NCBI RefSeq assembly: GCF_003386095.1
Contig: NZ_QREG01000023.1
Location: 1 to 64,000, forward strand
Origin: Marinoscillum furvescens DSM 4134
GTDB taxonomy: Bacteria; Bacteroidota; Bacteroidia; Cytophagales; Cyclobacteriaceae
Reading direction: 5' to 3'
Length of the DNA: 64,000 nt
Position 1 is the first letter of the stretch. The number at the start of each line of letters is the position of its first letter. This document shows, piece by piece, positions 42,689-51,449 of this stretch. Below the pieces are notes generated by a model, which saw only the letters and a list, made by a program, of their open reading frames with translations, was not told the DNA's origin and searched no databases. The translations under genes and the position numbers were made by a program.

Positions 42689-43783
42689 TTACAAATAATT
42701 GATAGGATTCGTTTGTACGTCCGATAAACGGAGTGCAATATTAGTGAATTTTTCGCTTAATATATCATAAAGCAAATCCTTTGTGAATTGCTCACTTTCG
42801 TAGTGTCCAATATCCGCAATGATGGTCTGTCCATCGGCTTCAAAAAACTCGTGGTACTTAAAATCCCCTGTGATAAATACATCTGCACCCTGACGAATAG
42901 CGCTACTAAGCAGGAAGCTTCCTGCTCCACCGCAGAGAGCCACTTTTGATACCTTGTTACGGGTAATGGCTGTGTGACGAATGCATTTGGTCTGCATTTT
43001 TTCCTTTAACCATGCCAAAAACGCAGCAGTGTCCATAGGATTTTCAAGTACACCGATCATTCCAGACCCAACATCCTGGTGCTTGTTCGAGAGCGACGTG
43101 AGGTAGTATGCTACTTCCTCATAAGGATGTGCCTGTCGTAAAGATGCCAGTATTTTGCCCGACAAGTGGTTAGGAAAAATGACCTCCACCCGGTCTTCAG
43201 TTACGGTTTCATCTACATGCTGAGCACCGATATGTGGATTGGTGTGTGCTCCAGGTCTAAAAGTACCAGTGCCGGCTACACGAAAACTACAGTGGTCGTA
43301 ATCGCCTATACTTCCAGCACCAGCAGCATAGAGTGCATCCAACACTTCCTGAGTGTTATCTTTAGGTACAAAGGTGGTTAGCTTAGTCAGTAGGCCTGAT
43401 TTGGGGCTCAAAGTGCGTACCTGCTTTAGGCCGAGGCGTTCTGCAATCCTACGATTGACGCCCAGGTGATAGTTGTCCAGATTTGTGTGGATAGCATAAA
43501 TCGCTATGCCATTTTGGATAGCTTTGATAATGCATCGTTCTACCCAGTGATTGCCCGTGAGGCTTTTCAACCCTTTGAAAATAAGCGGGTGATGGGCGAT
43601 GATTAAGTTGTCACCATTTTGAATAGCTTCTGCGATTACCTCTTCTGTAACGTCCAGGGTAAGGCTTATTCCTTTAACTTCTGAATTTGGATTACCAACT
43701 AAAAGCCCACAGTTGTCATAAGACTCCTGATATTCCAGAGGCACAAGTCCTTCCAGGTAATTGGTTATATCTTTGATTTGCAT
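42689..43783 (-). CDS. Nif3-like dinuclear metal centre protein
   Basis: Start ATG 43783 (MQIKDITNYLEGLVPLEYQESYDNCGLLVG) is chosen; a longer frame runs into the divergent lpxK gene. The 364-aa protein has the NIF3 metal ligands HHPLIF and HTNLD, an inserted domain, and the closing GDFKYHEFFEADGQTIIADIGHYESE motif. Members form hexamers with a two-metal site; they have been linked to GTP cyclohydrolase I, but the function is unproven. Its start is ten bases from the lpxK start on the other strand. Confidence 0.92.
   Translation of the reverse strand: MQIKDITNYLEGLVPLEYQESYDNCGLLVGNPNSEVKGISLTLDVTEEVIAEAIQNGDNLIIAHHPLIFKGLKSLTGNHWVERCIIKAIQNGIAIYAIHTNLDNYHLGVNRRIAERLGLKQVRTLSPKSGLLTKLTTFVPKDNTQEVLDALYAAGAGSIGDYDHCSFRVAGTGTFRPGAHTNPHIGAQHVDETVTEDRVEVIFPNHLSGKILASLRQAHPYEEVAYYLTSLSNKHQDVGSGMIGVLENPMDTAAFLAWLKEKMQTKCIRHTAITRNKVSKVALCGGAGSFLLSSAIRQGADVFITGDFKYHEFFEADGQTIIADIGHYESEQFTKDLLYDILSEKFTNIALRLSDVQTNPINYL
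43768..43775 (+). promoter_or_regulatory. -7 promoter box of lpxK inside the Nif3-like gene
   Basis: TATCTTTG matches TAnnTTTG exactly and lies 18 bases before the lpxK ATG, within the first codons of the divergent gene. It supports the 43794 start. Confidence 0.45.
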
Positions 43784-43793
43784 AGATTCAAAT

Positions 43794-44834
43794 ATGATGT
43801 ATTGGTGGCAAATAATTCTATTTCCTTTTGCTTTGCTTTTCGATGTGATCACGAGGCTCCGTAACCGTTTGTATGATCGGGGCATTCGGCAAAGCACAAA
43901 ATTTGATACAAATGTAGTGTCGATAGGAAATCTATCCATAGGAGGCACGGGTAAAACCCCTATGCTCAACTATCTCATCGATTATTTTCATGCGAAAGAC
44001 TGGAAAGTGGCAACGCTTAGTCGTGGATATGGGCGCAATACTAGAGGCTTTAGGCTTGCAAGCACTGAGGATAATGCCGATAGTATAGGTGACGAGCCAT
44101 TTATGTACTACACCCGCTACAAAGGCGTAGTGCCAGTAGCGGTAGGGGAAGAGCGTGACTTAGCGTTGTCCGAATTGTACTTACATGAGCCTGACACTCA
44201 TGTGGTCCTGCTAGACGATGCGTTTCAACACAGGCGCTTGCTGCCATCTGCTAGCATCATGCTCACTACTTATCAGCATCCTTTTATGACGGACTTTCTT
44301 TTGCCAGCGGGTAGGTTGCGAGAAGCCAGAAGTGGTGCTCGACGAGCAGATATCATTATTGTCACCAAATGTCCGGAGAATATTTCTGGGGCTGAACAGG
44401 TCAAATACCGTGAGCAAATCCGATCATACAGTGATGCAGAGGTCTTTTTTATGACCACTGTTTATCACCAACCAAAACCCATGTTTGAAAACGACATTCC
44501 ACTAAAGCGAAATGTAGTGGGGATTTCAGGGTTAGCGCATTCGGGCTCATTTGAAAGGCATCTACAAAAACACTTTGGAGTAAAACTCACTCACCATTAC
44601 CGCGATCACTATCGCTATAAAAATCAGGACGTCAAAGACATTATTCAAGAGCTCGACGATGACACCAGCCTCGTTACCACAGAAAAGGATATGGTAAAAC
44701 TTAGACATTTTGATGCACTGCAGCGTTTCTCCTGTTTTTATATCCCTATCGAAATGAAATTTATAAAGGATGAAGCGTTATTTCTTTCTACAATGGAGTC
44801 TAAGTTAAAAAACTATGTGGATGACCCGAATTGA
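43794..44834 (+). CDS. lpxK: Tetraacyldisaccharide 4'-kinase
   Basis: The 346-aa protein is LpxK. It has an N-terminal membrane-associated helix (YWWQIILFPFALLFDVITRLRN), the P-loop SIGNLSIGGTGKTP, RGYGRNTRGF, GDEPFMYYTR and LDDAFQHRRL, followed by LLPAGRLREARSGARRADIIIVTKCP. It phosphorylates the 4' position of the lipid A disaccharide at the inner membrane. Start ATG 43794 or 43797 is equally possible. Confidence 0.95.
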   Translation: MMYWWQIILFPFALLFDVITRLRNRLYDRGIRQSTKFDTNVVSIGNLSIGGTGKTPMLNYLIDYFHAKDWKVATLSRGYGRNTRGFRLASTEDNADSIGDEPFMYYTRYKGVVPVAVGEERDLALSELYLHEPDTHVVLLDDAFQHRRLLPSASIMLTTYQHPFMTDFLLPAGRLREARSGARRADIIIVTKCPENISGAEQVKYREQIRSYSDAEVFFMTTVYHQPKPMFENDIPLKRNVVGISGLAHSGSFERHLQKHFGVKLTHHYRDHYRYKNQDVKDIIQELDDDTSLVTTEKDMVKLRHFDALQRFSCFYIPIEMKFIKDEALFLSTMESKLKNYVDDPN

Positions 44835-44837
44835 TTA

Positions 44838-44845
44838 TACTTTTG
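44838..44845 (+). promoter_or_regulatory. -7 box of the putative porin gene
   Basis: TACTTTTG matches TAnnTTTG exactly and ends four bases before the GTG start at 44850, so a leaderless transcript is implied. Confidence 0.4.
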
Positions 44846-44849
44846 CCAC

Positions 44850-46715
44850 GTGAAAAGAATCCTGACATGTATTATAGCTGCCATGAGCACGGTAGCATTG
44901 TTTGCTCAGATCACAGATGATTCTACCAAGCTGGTGTACAATGCCAATACCACTAGGATCATTCTAGAGTCAGATTTAAAAAACAATATTGAATCCGAAA
45001 GACATCCTGACACCACTCTTTACGAGTTGGAAAAATTTACTCCATTGGATCAGGCGGATTTTAAATATCAAGACCTTGGCAATGTAGGAACTGCGATGTT
45101 CCCTATTTTCTATCCTGTAGCAGACGAGATCGGACGCACAAGTGGGCTTTCGGCCTACGACTATTATATGGTGTCTCCGGAAAGCTTCAAATACTATAAC
45201 AGCAAGTCTCCATTTATGGACCTCATGGTGGTGTTTGGTGGAAAAGGAAGGTCAGTTGTGGATTATTCATTTAGTAGAAATGTAAATGAAAACTGGAATT
45301 TTGGATTTGACATCTATCGCATCACTTCTGACAAACAAATAGGTAAAAGTGGACAGCAAGACCGAAATGTTGTAGGGACTGTAATAGACTTATACACCTA
45401 CTATCAGCATCCGGAAAAGCCCTATGAAGCAATGGTACATGTAGCCAACATGGGTTTTAACATTGAAGAAACAGGAGGTATATATGTAGATGATATTTCA
45501 AATGCATCCAGTGTAGATTTATTTGAATATCAGGATTCGGATATTCAACTCAGCGAAGCACGATCTTTTGAAGACCGCTTTCATTTCCACCTATACCATC
45601 AGTACAACTGGACCAAACAGCTTCAGTTTTATCATCAGCTTGATATCAAAAATCAGGAGTCGGGCTATCAGGATTTTAGAGATGGGGGCGGCACTTACAA
45701 TACCTATACTGATTATTATGATCAATTTTTGCTGGGGGTAGACAGTACCTACAGACAAATTAAGTGGAGTGAAGTAAGTAATGAAGCAGGAGTAAAAGGA
45801 GACCTGGCCAATCTATTTTACCGGCTTTACCTAAAACGTCGGGATTTGAATATGGATGCGATCTATGAAGATCCCACAGACAAATTCAGCGAAATGTTTT
45901 TGGGAGGCTACACCCGGTTCAACTGGCGAGACAAGTTTAATGTGGAAGCGCAGGCCGAACTGATGCAGTCGGGTGAGTATAAGCTAATAGGAAACCTCAA
46001 CTCCGATTTGATTTTTGGCTCCTATAAATCCTTGCGCCTGAAACCTTCAGTGTTCAGTGATAGATACTTTGGCAATCATCAGGACTGGGACAATTCGTTT
46101 GCTTCAGCATTTACCAATGAGATTACTGGTGGTATACAGCTAGATCTCAAATGGCTGACCATCAGACCAAAAGGACGACTTTTGTCTCGAGATAAATTTA
46201 TATACTATGACGAAAATCGCACCGTACGCCAAAGTGATGAGGTGGCCATAATGGCATCAATCGGTGGTGATTTCAACCTCAAGTTGATTACCAATAAAGA
46301 ATATAATGAATCGATACACCTTGAAAATGAAGCCTATTTCACCAAAGTAAGTGGCAACGGTGCACAGTACATGCCTGTGCCAGAGTGGTTTTATAATGGA
46401 AGGCTTTTTTGGAGAGGGTTTTGGTTTAACAACACGATGGGCGTGGAAGTAGGGGTAAACCTCCATGCAAAAAGCCAATACTTTGCTCCTGCATATGCTC
46501 CAGAAATCCAGCAGTTTTATCTGCAGGATGAGTTTCGCATCGAAAACTTCTACACCGCTGACATCTTTTGGAGTATGCAGGTCAACAACGTACGGGCATT
46601 TGTGAGATGGACCAACTTTAATCAAACCGGATTCACGGGGTATTTTATCACCCCATATTACCCAGGGCAAAGCCGAACTCTGGATTTTGGTGTGCGCTGG
46701 CTCTTTTACGACTAG
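44850..46715 (+). CDS. Putative outer-membrane porin (Porin_10 type)
   Basis: The 621-aa protein begins at a GTG with a signal peptide (KRILTCIIAAMSTVALFAQ); the next ATG would cut that signal. The body is a beta-barrel-like protein: LYELEKFTPLDQADFKYQDLGNVGTAMFP and YDYYMVSPESFKYYNSKSPFMDL are typical of the Bacteroidota putative porin family, as are the repeated aromatic strands and the C-terminal FGVRWLFYD strand. A role in outer-membrane permeability is inferred from family. miaE follows after five bases. Confidence 0.8.
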   Translation: MKRILTCIIAAMSTVALFAQITDDSTKLVYNANTTRIILESDLKNNIESERHPDTTLYELEKFTPLDQADFKYQDLGNVGTAMFPIFYPVADEIGRTSGLSAYDYYMVSPESFKYYNSKSPFMDLMVVFGGKGRSVVDYSFSRNVNENWNFGFDIYRITSDKQIGKSGQQDRNVVGTVIDLYTYYQHPEKPYEAMVHVANMGFNIEETGGIYVDDISNASSVDLFEYQDSDIQLSEARSFEDRFHFHLYHQYNWTKQLQFYHQLDIKNQESGYQDFRDGGGTYNTYTDYYDQFLLGVDSTYRQIKWSEVSNEAGVKGDLANLFYRLYLKRRDLNMDAIYEDPTDKFSEMFLGGYTRFNWRDKFNVEAQAELMQSGEYKLIGNLNSDLIFGSYKSLRLKPSVFSDRYFGNHQDWDNSFASAFTNEITGGIQLDLKWLTIRPKGRLLSRDKFIYYDENRTVRQSDEVAIMASIGGDFNLKLITNKEYNESIHLENEAYFTKVSGNGAQYMPVPEWFYNGRLFWRGFWFNNTMGVEVGVNLHAKSQYFAPAYAPEIQQFYLQDEFRIENFYTADIFWSMQVNNVRAFVRWTNFNQTGFTGYFITPYYPGQSRTLDFGVRWLFYD

Positions 46716-46720
46716 AATAC

Positions 46721-47320
46721 ATGGATACGCAAAAAACAGTACTAGGACTTAACCTCCCTACCGATCCTCGCTGGGTGAATATCGCTGAAATGAACATCGA
46801 GGATATCCTCGTAGATCATGCCTACTGCGAGCAGAAGGCAGCCTCTTCCTGCATTTCGTTGATCGTGCAGTATCCCGACAAAGAAGAGATCGTGGAAATG
46901 CTCACTCCAGTGGTAGCGGAAGAATGGGCCCATTTTGAACGAGTGATTGAGCAGATTAAGAAGCGTGGCTATAAGCTCGGTAAAATGCGCAAAGACGAAT
47001 ATGTAGCCGCACTCAGTCAAATACTGAAAAAGGGTGGTAGCCGCGAGCAACAGCTTGTTGAAAAGCTCCTCATGAATGCGTTGATAGAAGCACGTTCTGC
47101 TGAGCGGTTTAAACTCTTGTGGAAAAACATTGGTGATGAAGAATTGTCACGCTTTTACTATGAACTTATGGTGTCGGAGGCGGGTCATTATAATAATTTT
47201 ATAGACCTGGCCAAGACTTATATGCCAGAGGACTATGTGGTAAATCGCTGGCAGGAATTTCTGAGTGAGGAAGCTAAAATCATGCAGTCTTTGGAAGTAA
47301 GAGGTGATCGCATGCACTGA
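46721..47320 (+). CDS. miaE: tRNA-(ms2io6A)-hydroxylase
   Basis: The 199-aa protein has the di-iron four-helix ligands expected of MiaE: EQKAASSCISL with an early Glu, EEWAHFERV (ExxH), EARSAERFKLL (Glu) and SEAGHYNNF (ExxH). It hydroxylates the isopentenyl group of the modified adenine at position 37 of tRNAs reading U-starting codons, using oxygen. It follows the porin gene by five bases, an arbitrary-looking pairing. Confidence 0.93.
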   Translation: MDTQKTVLGLNLPTDPRWVNIAEMNIEDILVDHAYCEQKAASSCISLIVQYPDKEEIVEMLTPVVAEEWAHFERVIEQIKKRGYKLGKMRKDEYVAALSQILKKGGSREQQLVEKLLMNALIEARSAERFKLLWKNIGDEELSRFYYELMVSEAGHYNNFIDLAKTYMPEDYVVNRWQEFLSEEAKIMQSLEVRGDRMH

Positions 47321-47429
47321 AGTCACTCACTATGACTAGCCTTTAAATCAAATCGATAGCCTAAAGCAAGTAACCCACATCCTTCAGGAAGACTGCCCAG
47401 ACTAGCAAAACGCATCAACTACACAGTAA

Positions 47430-48686
47430 TCAGGTCTTTTGTTTCTTCTTTTTGGCTGCAGGAAACAGGATGTTGTTAAGAATGAGCCTGTATCCGGGAG
47501 AGTTGGGATGGAGGTTTAGGTCAGTGGGTTGCTCATTGACGAAGTGCTGGTAATCCTCAGGATCATGCCCGCCATAAAACGTCCAAAACCCTTTACCCAT
47601 AACCCCATGTATGTACCGGGCTTCGCCTACCGAGCGGTTTTCGCCCATGATTACCACGTCTGATTTAATCAGTGATTTTCTGAAGGCCGTGGTTTGCCCC
47701 ATAAAACCTTTAATGATGCGTTCATGATTTTGGGTAAGCATAGTAGGGATGGGGTCCCATTTCGCAGAAAATTCGAACAACGAAAAGAAATCATTTTCTT
47801 GGCGCAAACCTCTTTCTCTTGCTTGCATATCGATGTTTGAGTATTCGTACTGATAGGGGTCACGTTCTATCAAAAAGTTTTCAAAAGCCATGGTCTCAGA
47901 AAAATCCAATTTGTTTTGGGCATTGGGGTCCGCAGGATCTCCATCGTACATGGATTCTACTATATCCAGACCTTCGGCCGAAAGAGCAATGTCGTAGGTG
48001 TCTGTGGCAGAGCACATGGCAAACAAAAATCCTCCACTGGCTACATACGCTTTGATTTTCTTAACCACGGCCAATTTCAGGTGTGAAACTTTCGAAAAAC
48101 CATGCTTACGTGCAGATTCTTCGTATTCCCGCTGCTGCTGCTGGTACCAGGGAAAGTGCTGATAGGTCTTATAAAACTTACCATACTGTCCTGTGAAATC
48201 TTCGTGATGCAAATGCAGCCAGTCATATTTTGGAAGTTCATTGTACATGATTTCATCGTCGAAAATCACGTCATAGGGGATTTCCGCATAGGTAAGCACC
48301 AGTGTGACAGCATCATCCCAGGGCTGCTTGCTTTTGGGCGAGTAGACCGCAATTTTCGGATATTTTTCCAATTTCATCACATCCATATTTGATGCAGGGC
48401 TTCCAATCTGCTGGATAATGCTATTGGCCTGAGCATCACTGATGACCTTGTAGGAAACGTTTCTGATTACGCACTCATTTTCAATGCGTTGGAGGTGTTT
48501 TACCATAAAGCTGCCCCCTTGATAATTGAGCAACCAATCCACAGGCACTTCCTGAGTAAGCATCCAGTAGGTGATTCCATATGCCTTTAGGTGGTTGGTT
48601 TGGCTTCCATCCATTGGGATCAAAATATATGCGGCTTTAGCCTGTAGCGCACCCGCCAGCAAGATCAATACTATCCAATTCCTCAT
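47430..48686 (-). CDS. Secreted conserved protein, often labelled asparagine synthetase B-like
   Basis: Start ATG 48686 (a GTG precedes it) gives a signal peptide (LILLAGALQAKA). The 418-aa protein continues AYILIPMDGSQTNHLKAYGITYWML, then PKIAVYSPKSKQPWDDAVTLVLTYAEIPYDVIFDDEI, YDWLHLHHEDFTGQYGKFY and AYVASGGFLFAMCSATDTYDI, and later GKGFWTFYGGHDPEDYQHFV. The second half resembles a class-I amidotransferase-like (GATase/ThuA-like) fold, with a Cys in the nucleophile elbow position (FAMCSATDT). I recall the family under the label asparagine synthetase B, but it has no Ntn glutaminase or AMP-binding motifs, so that name is probably wrong. The function is unknown. Confidence 0.65.
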   Translation of the reverse strand: MRNWIVLILLAGALQAKAAYILIPMDGSQTNHLKAYGITYWMLTQEVPVDWLLNYQGGSFMVKHLQRIENECVIRNVSYKVISDAQANSIIQQIGSPASNMDVMKLEKYPKIAVYSPKSKQPWDDAVTLVLTYAEIPYDVIFDDEIMYNELPKYDWLHLHHEDFTGQYGKFYKTYQHFPWYQQQQREYEESARKHGFSKVSHLKLAVVKKIKAYVASGGFLFAMCSATDTYDIALSAEGLDIVESMYDGDPADPNAQNKLDFSETMAFENFLIERDPYQYEYSNIDMQARERGLRQENDFFSLFEFSAKWDPIPTMLTQNHERIIKGFMGQTTAFRKSLIKSDVVIMGENRSVGEARYIHGVMGKGFWTFYGGHDPEDYQHFVNEQPTDLNLHPNSPGYRLILNNILFPAAKKKKQKT

Positions 48687-48766
48687 CACGCATCAATTTT
48701 TCTTGTACTAACGATCTCTCAAAACGACTAGTTCTGATTATCTTTCCATTGCCATAAAGGTAAGTC

Positions 48767-50002
48767 ATGGACATTATAGAAAACGTCAAGGAAGGGATAA
48801 ATTCCATTAAAGCCAATAAACTCCGAACAATCCTTACAGCTGCGATAATAGCTATAGGTATTACTTCACTTGTAGGTATTCTTACTGCCATAGAGGGTAT
48901 CCAGTCGTCGATCAACGACAGCTTTTCCAATTTGGGTGCCAATACTTTTGATATAGAAAGCAAAAGAGCCAACCGCGGCTCCAGAGATGGGAAAACCGCC
49001 AAAGTCTTTCCTCCACTGACTTATGACAACTTATTGAGGTTTAAGGAAAAATTTACAGCTGGCCAAGTCAGCATCAATGCAGCTGTGACATGGACTGCTG
49101 AAGTTACCTATGCTTCACAAAAATCCAACCCAAACATAAGAGTCCAGGGTGGAGACTATGACTACCTGGTAGTAGATGGGTATGATATATCGGAGGGCAG
49201 GTCTTTTTCTCAGGCTGAAGTAACTAATGGAGCAATGGTGGTAATCATTGGTTCAGAAGTGAAAAAGTCCTTGTTTGCCAATGATGAAAATCCGATAGGC
49301 AAAGAAATTAAGTTTTTGGGTGGCAAGTTTAAAGTCATTGGCATGCTGGGCACACAGGGAGGGTCCGGTGGTGATGACAGTATCGATAGGATGTGCCTGG
49401 TGCCTACGCTTACAGCGAGGAAACTGGCTGCGGGCAGACGGCTCAACTATGAAGTTACTGTAGCTGTAAACGACCCTGAAAAAATGGATGCTGCTACAGG
49501 ACTCGCCACGGGTTTGATGCGAGCCATTCGAAGGGATCCGGTGAAATCTGAAAGTTCGTTTGAAGTAAAAGTAAACCAATCCTTAGCGGAAAGGCTGGGA
49601 GAAATTACAGGCTATTTGCGAATTGGTGGTTTTACTATCGGGTTTATTACGTTACTGGGAGCCTCTATAGGTTTGATGAATATAATGCTCGTATCAGTGA
49701 CCGAGCGCACACGAGAAATAGGAGTGCGAAAAGCACTTGGAGCTACTCCTCTAAAAATCAGGCAGCAGTTTCTTATTGAAGCATTGGTAATCTGCCAGAT
49801 GGGTGGATTGGGCGGCATTGTCTTGGGTATAGCCATTGGCAATCTCACCTCAGGCTTGATTAGTGATGGAGGGTTTGTGATCCCTTGGGTATGGATCATT
49901 TTCGGTGTAGTTGTTGGCATGATTGTAGGATTGATTTCCGGATATCTGCCAGCCTACAAGGCTTCTAAGCTAGACCCTATCGACTCACTTCGTTTTGAAT
50001 AA
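48767..50002 (+). CDS. MacB/FtsX-type ABC transporter permease
   Basis: The 411-aa protein has the MacB layout: N-terminal helix (RTILTAAIIAIGITSLVGILT, about 20-42), periplasmic MacB-PCD domain (about 45-280) and an FtsX domain with three helices (about 288-405) including VSVTERTREIGVRKALGATP and the C-terminal YLPAYKASKLDPIDSLRFE. Such permeases act with a separate ATPase in efflux or envelope export. None is adjacent; the nearest suitable ATPase is at 26337. TATCTTTC at 48737 is a near -7 box. It is coupled to the next gene through an eight-base overlap. Confidence 0.9.
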   Translation: MDIIENVKEGINSIKANKLRTILTAAIIAIGITSLVGILTAIEGIQSSINDSFSNLGANTFDIESKRANRGSRDGKTAKVFPPLTYDNLLRFKEKFTAGQVSINAAVTWTAEVTYASQKSNPNIRVQGGDYDYLVVDGYDISEGRSFSQAEVTNGAMVVIIGSEVKKSLFANDENPIGKEIKFLGGKFKVIGMLGTQGGSGGDDSIDRMCLVPTLTARKLAAGRRLNYEVTVAVNDPEKMDAATGLATGLMRAIRRDPVKSESSFEVKVNQSLAERLGEITGYLRIGGFTIGFITLLGASIGLMNIMLVSVTERTREIGVRKALGATPLKIRQQFLIEALVICQMGGLGGIVLGIAIGNLTSGLISDGGFVIPWVWIIFGVVVGMIVGLISGYLPAYKASKLDPIDSLRFE

Positions 50003-50558
50003 ATTACTACTTCTTACGGTTACAATGCTCATGTTGTGGACGGCATGTACACCAAAAATATATACAGATCAGAAGTTTTTTACCTGCGCTAAAGAAGAGT
50101 TCGAATCTTCCAACTCAGATAAAAGTCAACTCTTCAAGGCAGTACTACACCATGCACTATTGGAAGAAAAAGACTTGCCTGGCTACGAGTCTTTAGCTGA
50201 TCCGAATCGGGTTTACGTTCTAGACTTGATGTATCAAACGTCCCCAACGAGTGACTCACCAGAAATGACTCGAGTGACTACTTCCGAGCTGCCCTCCAGT
50301 GTAGGTGAGGTCGTCTTTTGTGTGAAAAGTAAAAGAGAGCTTCAAGAAATCGCCGATCGGGCAGGAGCTTTCATGTATCTGATTTTAGGAGTAGTAGAGC
50401 TCACCGAACAGAATGCAGTAGTAGCTATAGAAAGCCAATGGCAAACCAGCAGGTTAGATCCACTTGCCATTGCCGATGGTGGTGGCTATACTTGCCGATT
50501 CATCCAAAAAGATGACCAATGGACTTTTGATAAAAAATTGGACAGTTGGTCTATGTAA
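49995..50558 (+). CDS. Small lipoprotein of unknown function
   Basis: The 187-aa protein starts at a TTG overlapping the permease stop by eight bases. The following ATGs would leave too few residues before the lipobox Cys (LWTACTPK), so TTG with translational coupling is preferred. The mature part (about 170 residues) has a folded, mixed alpha/beta look (FKAVLHHALLEEKDLPGYESL, VVFCVKSKRELQEIADRAGAFMYLILG) and ends WTFDKKLDSWSM. No family is recognised. Coupling with the permease suggests that it works with it. Confidence 0.7.
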   Translation: MNKLLLLTVTMLMLWTACTPKIYTDQKFFTCAKEEFESSNSDKSQLFKAVLHHALLEEKDLPGYESLADPNRVYVLDLMYQTSPTSDSPEMTRVTTSELPSSVGEVVFCVKSKRELQEIADRAGAFMYLILGVVELTEQNAVVAIESQWQTSRLDPLAIADGGGYTCRFIQKDDQWTFDKKLDSWSM

Positions 50559-50570
50559 TCTTAATCGTAC

Positions 50571-51101
50571 ATGTCAGACATTACCCAAAAACTAGAGCAA
50601 ACCATCCGTGACATCCCTGATTTCCCAAAACCGGGAATTGTTTTTAAAGACATTACTCCGGTATTGGCTAACCCGGAGATAAGTAAAGCGGTAAGCGAAG
50701 CTTTTCTAAATTATTGGAAAAAGGCGCAGATCGATGTGATTGTGGGCATCGAATCACGGGGGTTTATGTATGGACTTCCGCTTGCTCAGGGTTTAGATGT
50801 ACCTTTTGTGCCTGTACGAAAAGTGGGTAAGCTACCATATACTACCATCAGGCATAGCTATGATTTGGAGTATGGGTCGGCTGAAGTAGAAATTCATACT
50901 GATGCCATTGCTCCCGGGCAACGAGTATTAATACACGATGACCTCTTGGCCACAGGTGGAACAGCTGCTGCGGCCGCTGAGCTCATTCGGAAAATTGGAG
51001 GTGAAGTGGTGGGGTATTCCTTTTTGGTGGAGCTGGCTTTTCTAAACGGTAGAGCAAAGCTTGCTGATAAGGAGGTGCATGCTCTTGTTACCTATTCTTA
51101 G
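50571..51101 (+). CDS. apt: Adenine phosphoribosyltransferase
   Basis: The 176-aa protein is a standard-length APRT: IRDIPDFPKPGIVFKDITPVL at the N-terminus, IESRGFMYGLPLA, FVPVRKVGKLPYTTI and the PRPP loop VLIHDDLLATGGTAAAA. It salvages adenine to AMP with PRPP in the cytoplasm. It follows the lipoprotein gene by 12 bases and converges on a minus-strand pair. Confidence 0.97.
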   Translation: MSDITQKLEQTIRDIPDFPKPGIVFKDITPVLANPEISKAVSEAFLNYWKKAQIDVIVGIESRGFMYGLPLAQGLDVPFVPVRKVGKLPYTTIRHSYDLEYGSAEVEIHTDAIAPGQRVLIHDDLLATGGTAAAAAELIRKIGGEVVGYSFLVELAFLNGRAKLADKEVHALVTYS

Positions 51102-51104
51102 GTT

Positions 51105-51449
51105 TTACTGGATAATTCGGATTTCCTTTACCCGGTCTAGTGCATCAAACCTTACTGATAGCCTTTTGGCTATACAGTCATCATCAGCTATCAACGAATA
51201 GTAGAAGAATTTCTGATTGCGATTGTACAGTTCATGTTCTGTAGGCTGGCCTAAAAGTGTTTTGATTTCAGCCTGGCCTTCTCCCAGGAGTTTTTCTTGC
51301 TGACTCACGAGCAACTCCGCATGAGACAGCCTATTGTCTTTACAGGTAAGTTTTGAATGCTCCCACGAGGCTGCATCAAACCCATCGATCTCAGGAGTGC
51401 TATAACAAGCGGAAAGGAATACAAGCATCAGTGGAAAAATACGATTCAT
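51105..51449 (-). CDS. Small lipoprotein with SmpA/BamE-like fold
   Basis: Start ATG 51449 overlaps the stop of the sterol desaturase gene by one base (TGATG). The 114-aa protein has a lipobox (MLVFLSACYSTP) and a C-terminal half with the SmpA/OmlA-like pattern: LLGQPTEHELYNRNQKFFYYSL, then LSVRFDALDRVKEIRI. Such small lipoproteins often scaffold outer-membrane complexes. The identity is only suggested by the pattern. Confidence 0.65.
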   Translation of the reverse strand: MNRIFPLMLVFLSACYSTPEIDGFDAASWEHSKLTCKDNRLSHAELLVSQQEKLLGEGQAEIKTLLGQPTEHELYNRNQKFFYYSLIADDDCIAKRLSVRFDALDRVKEIRIIQ

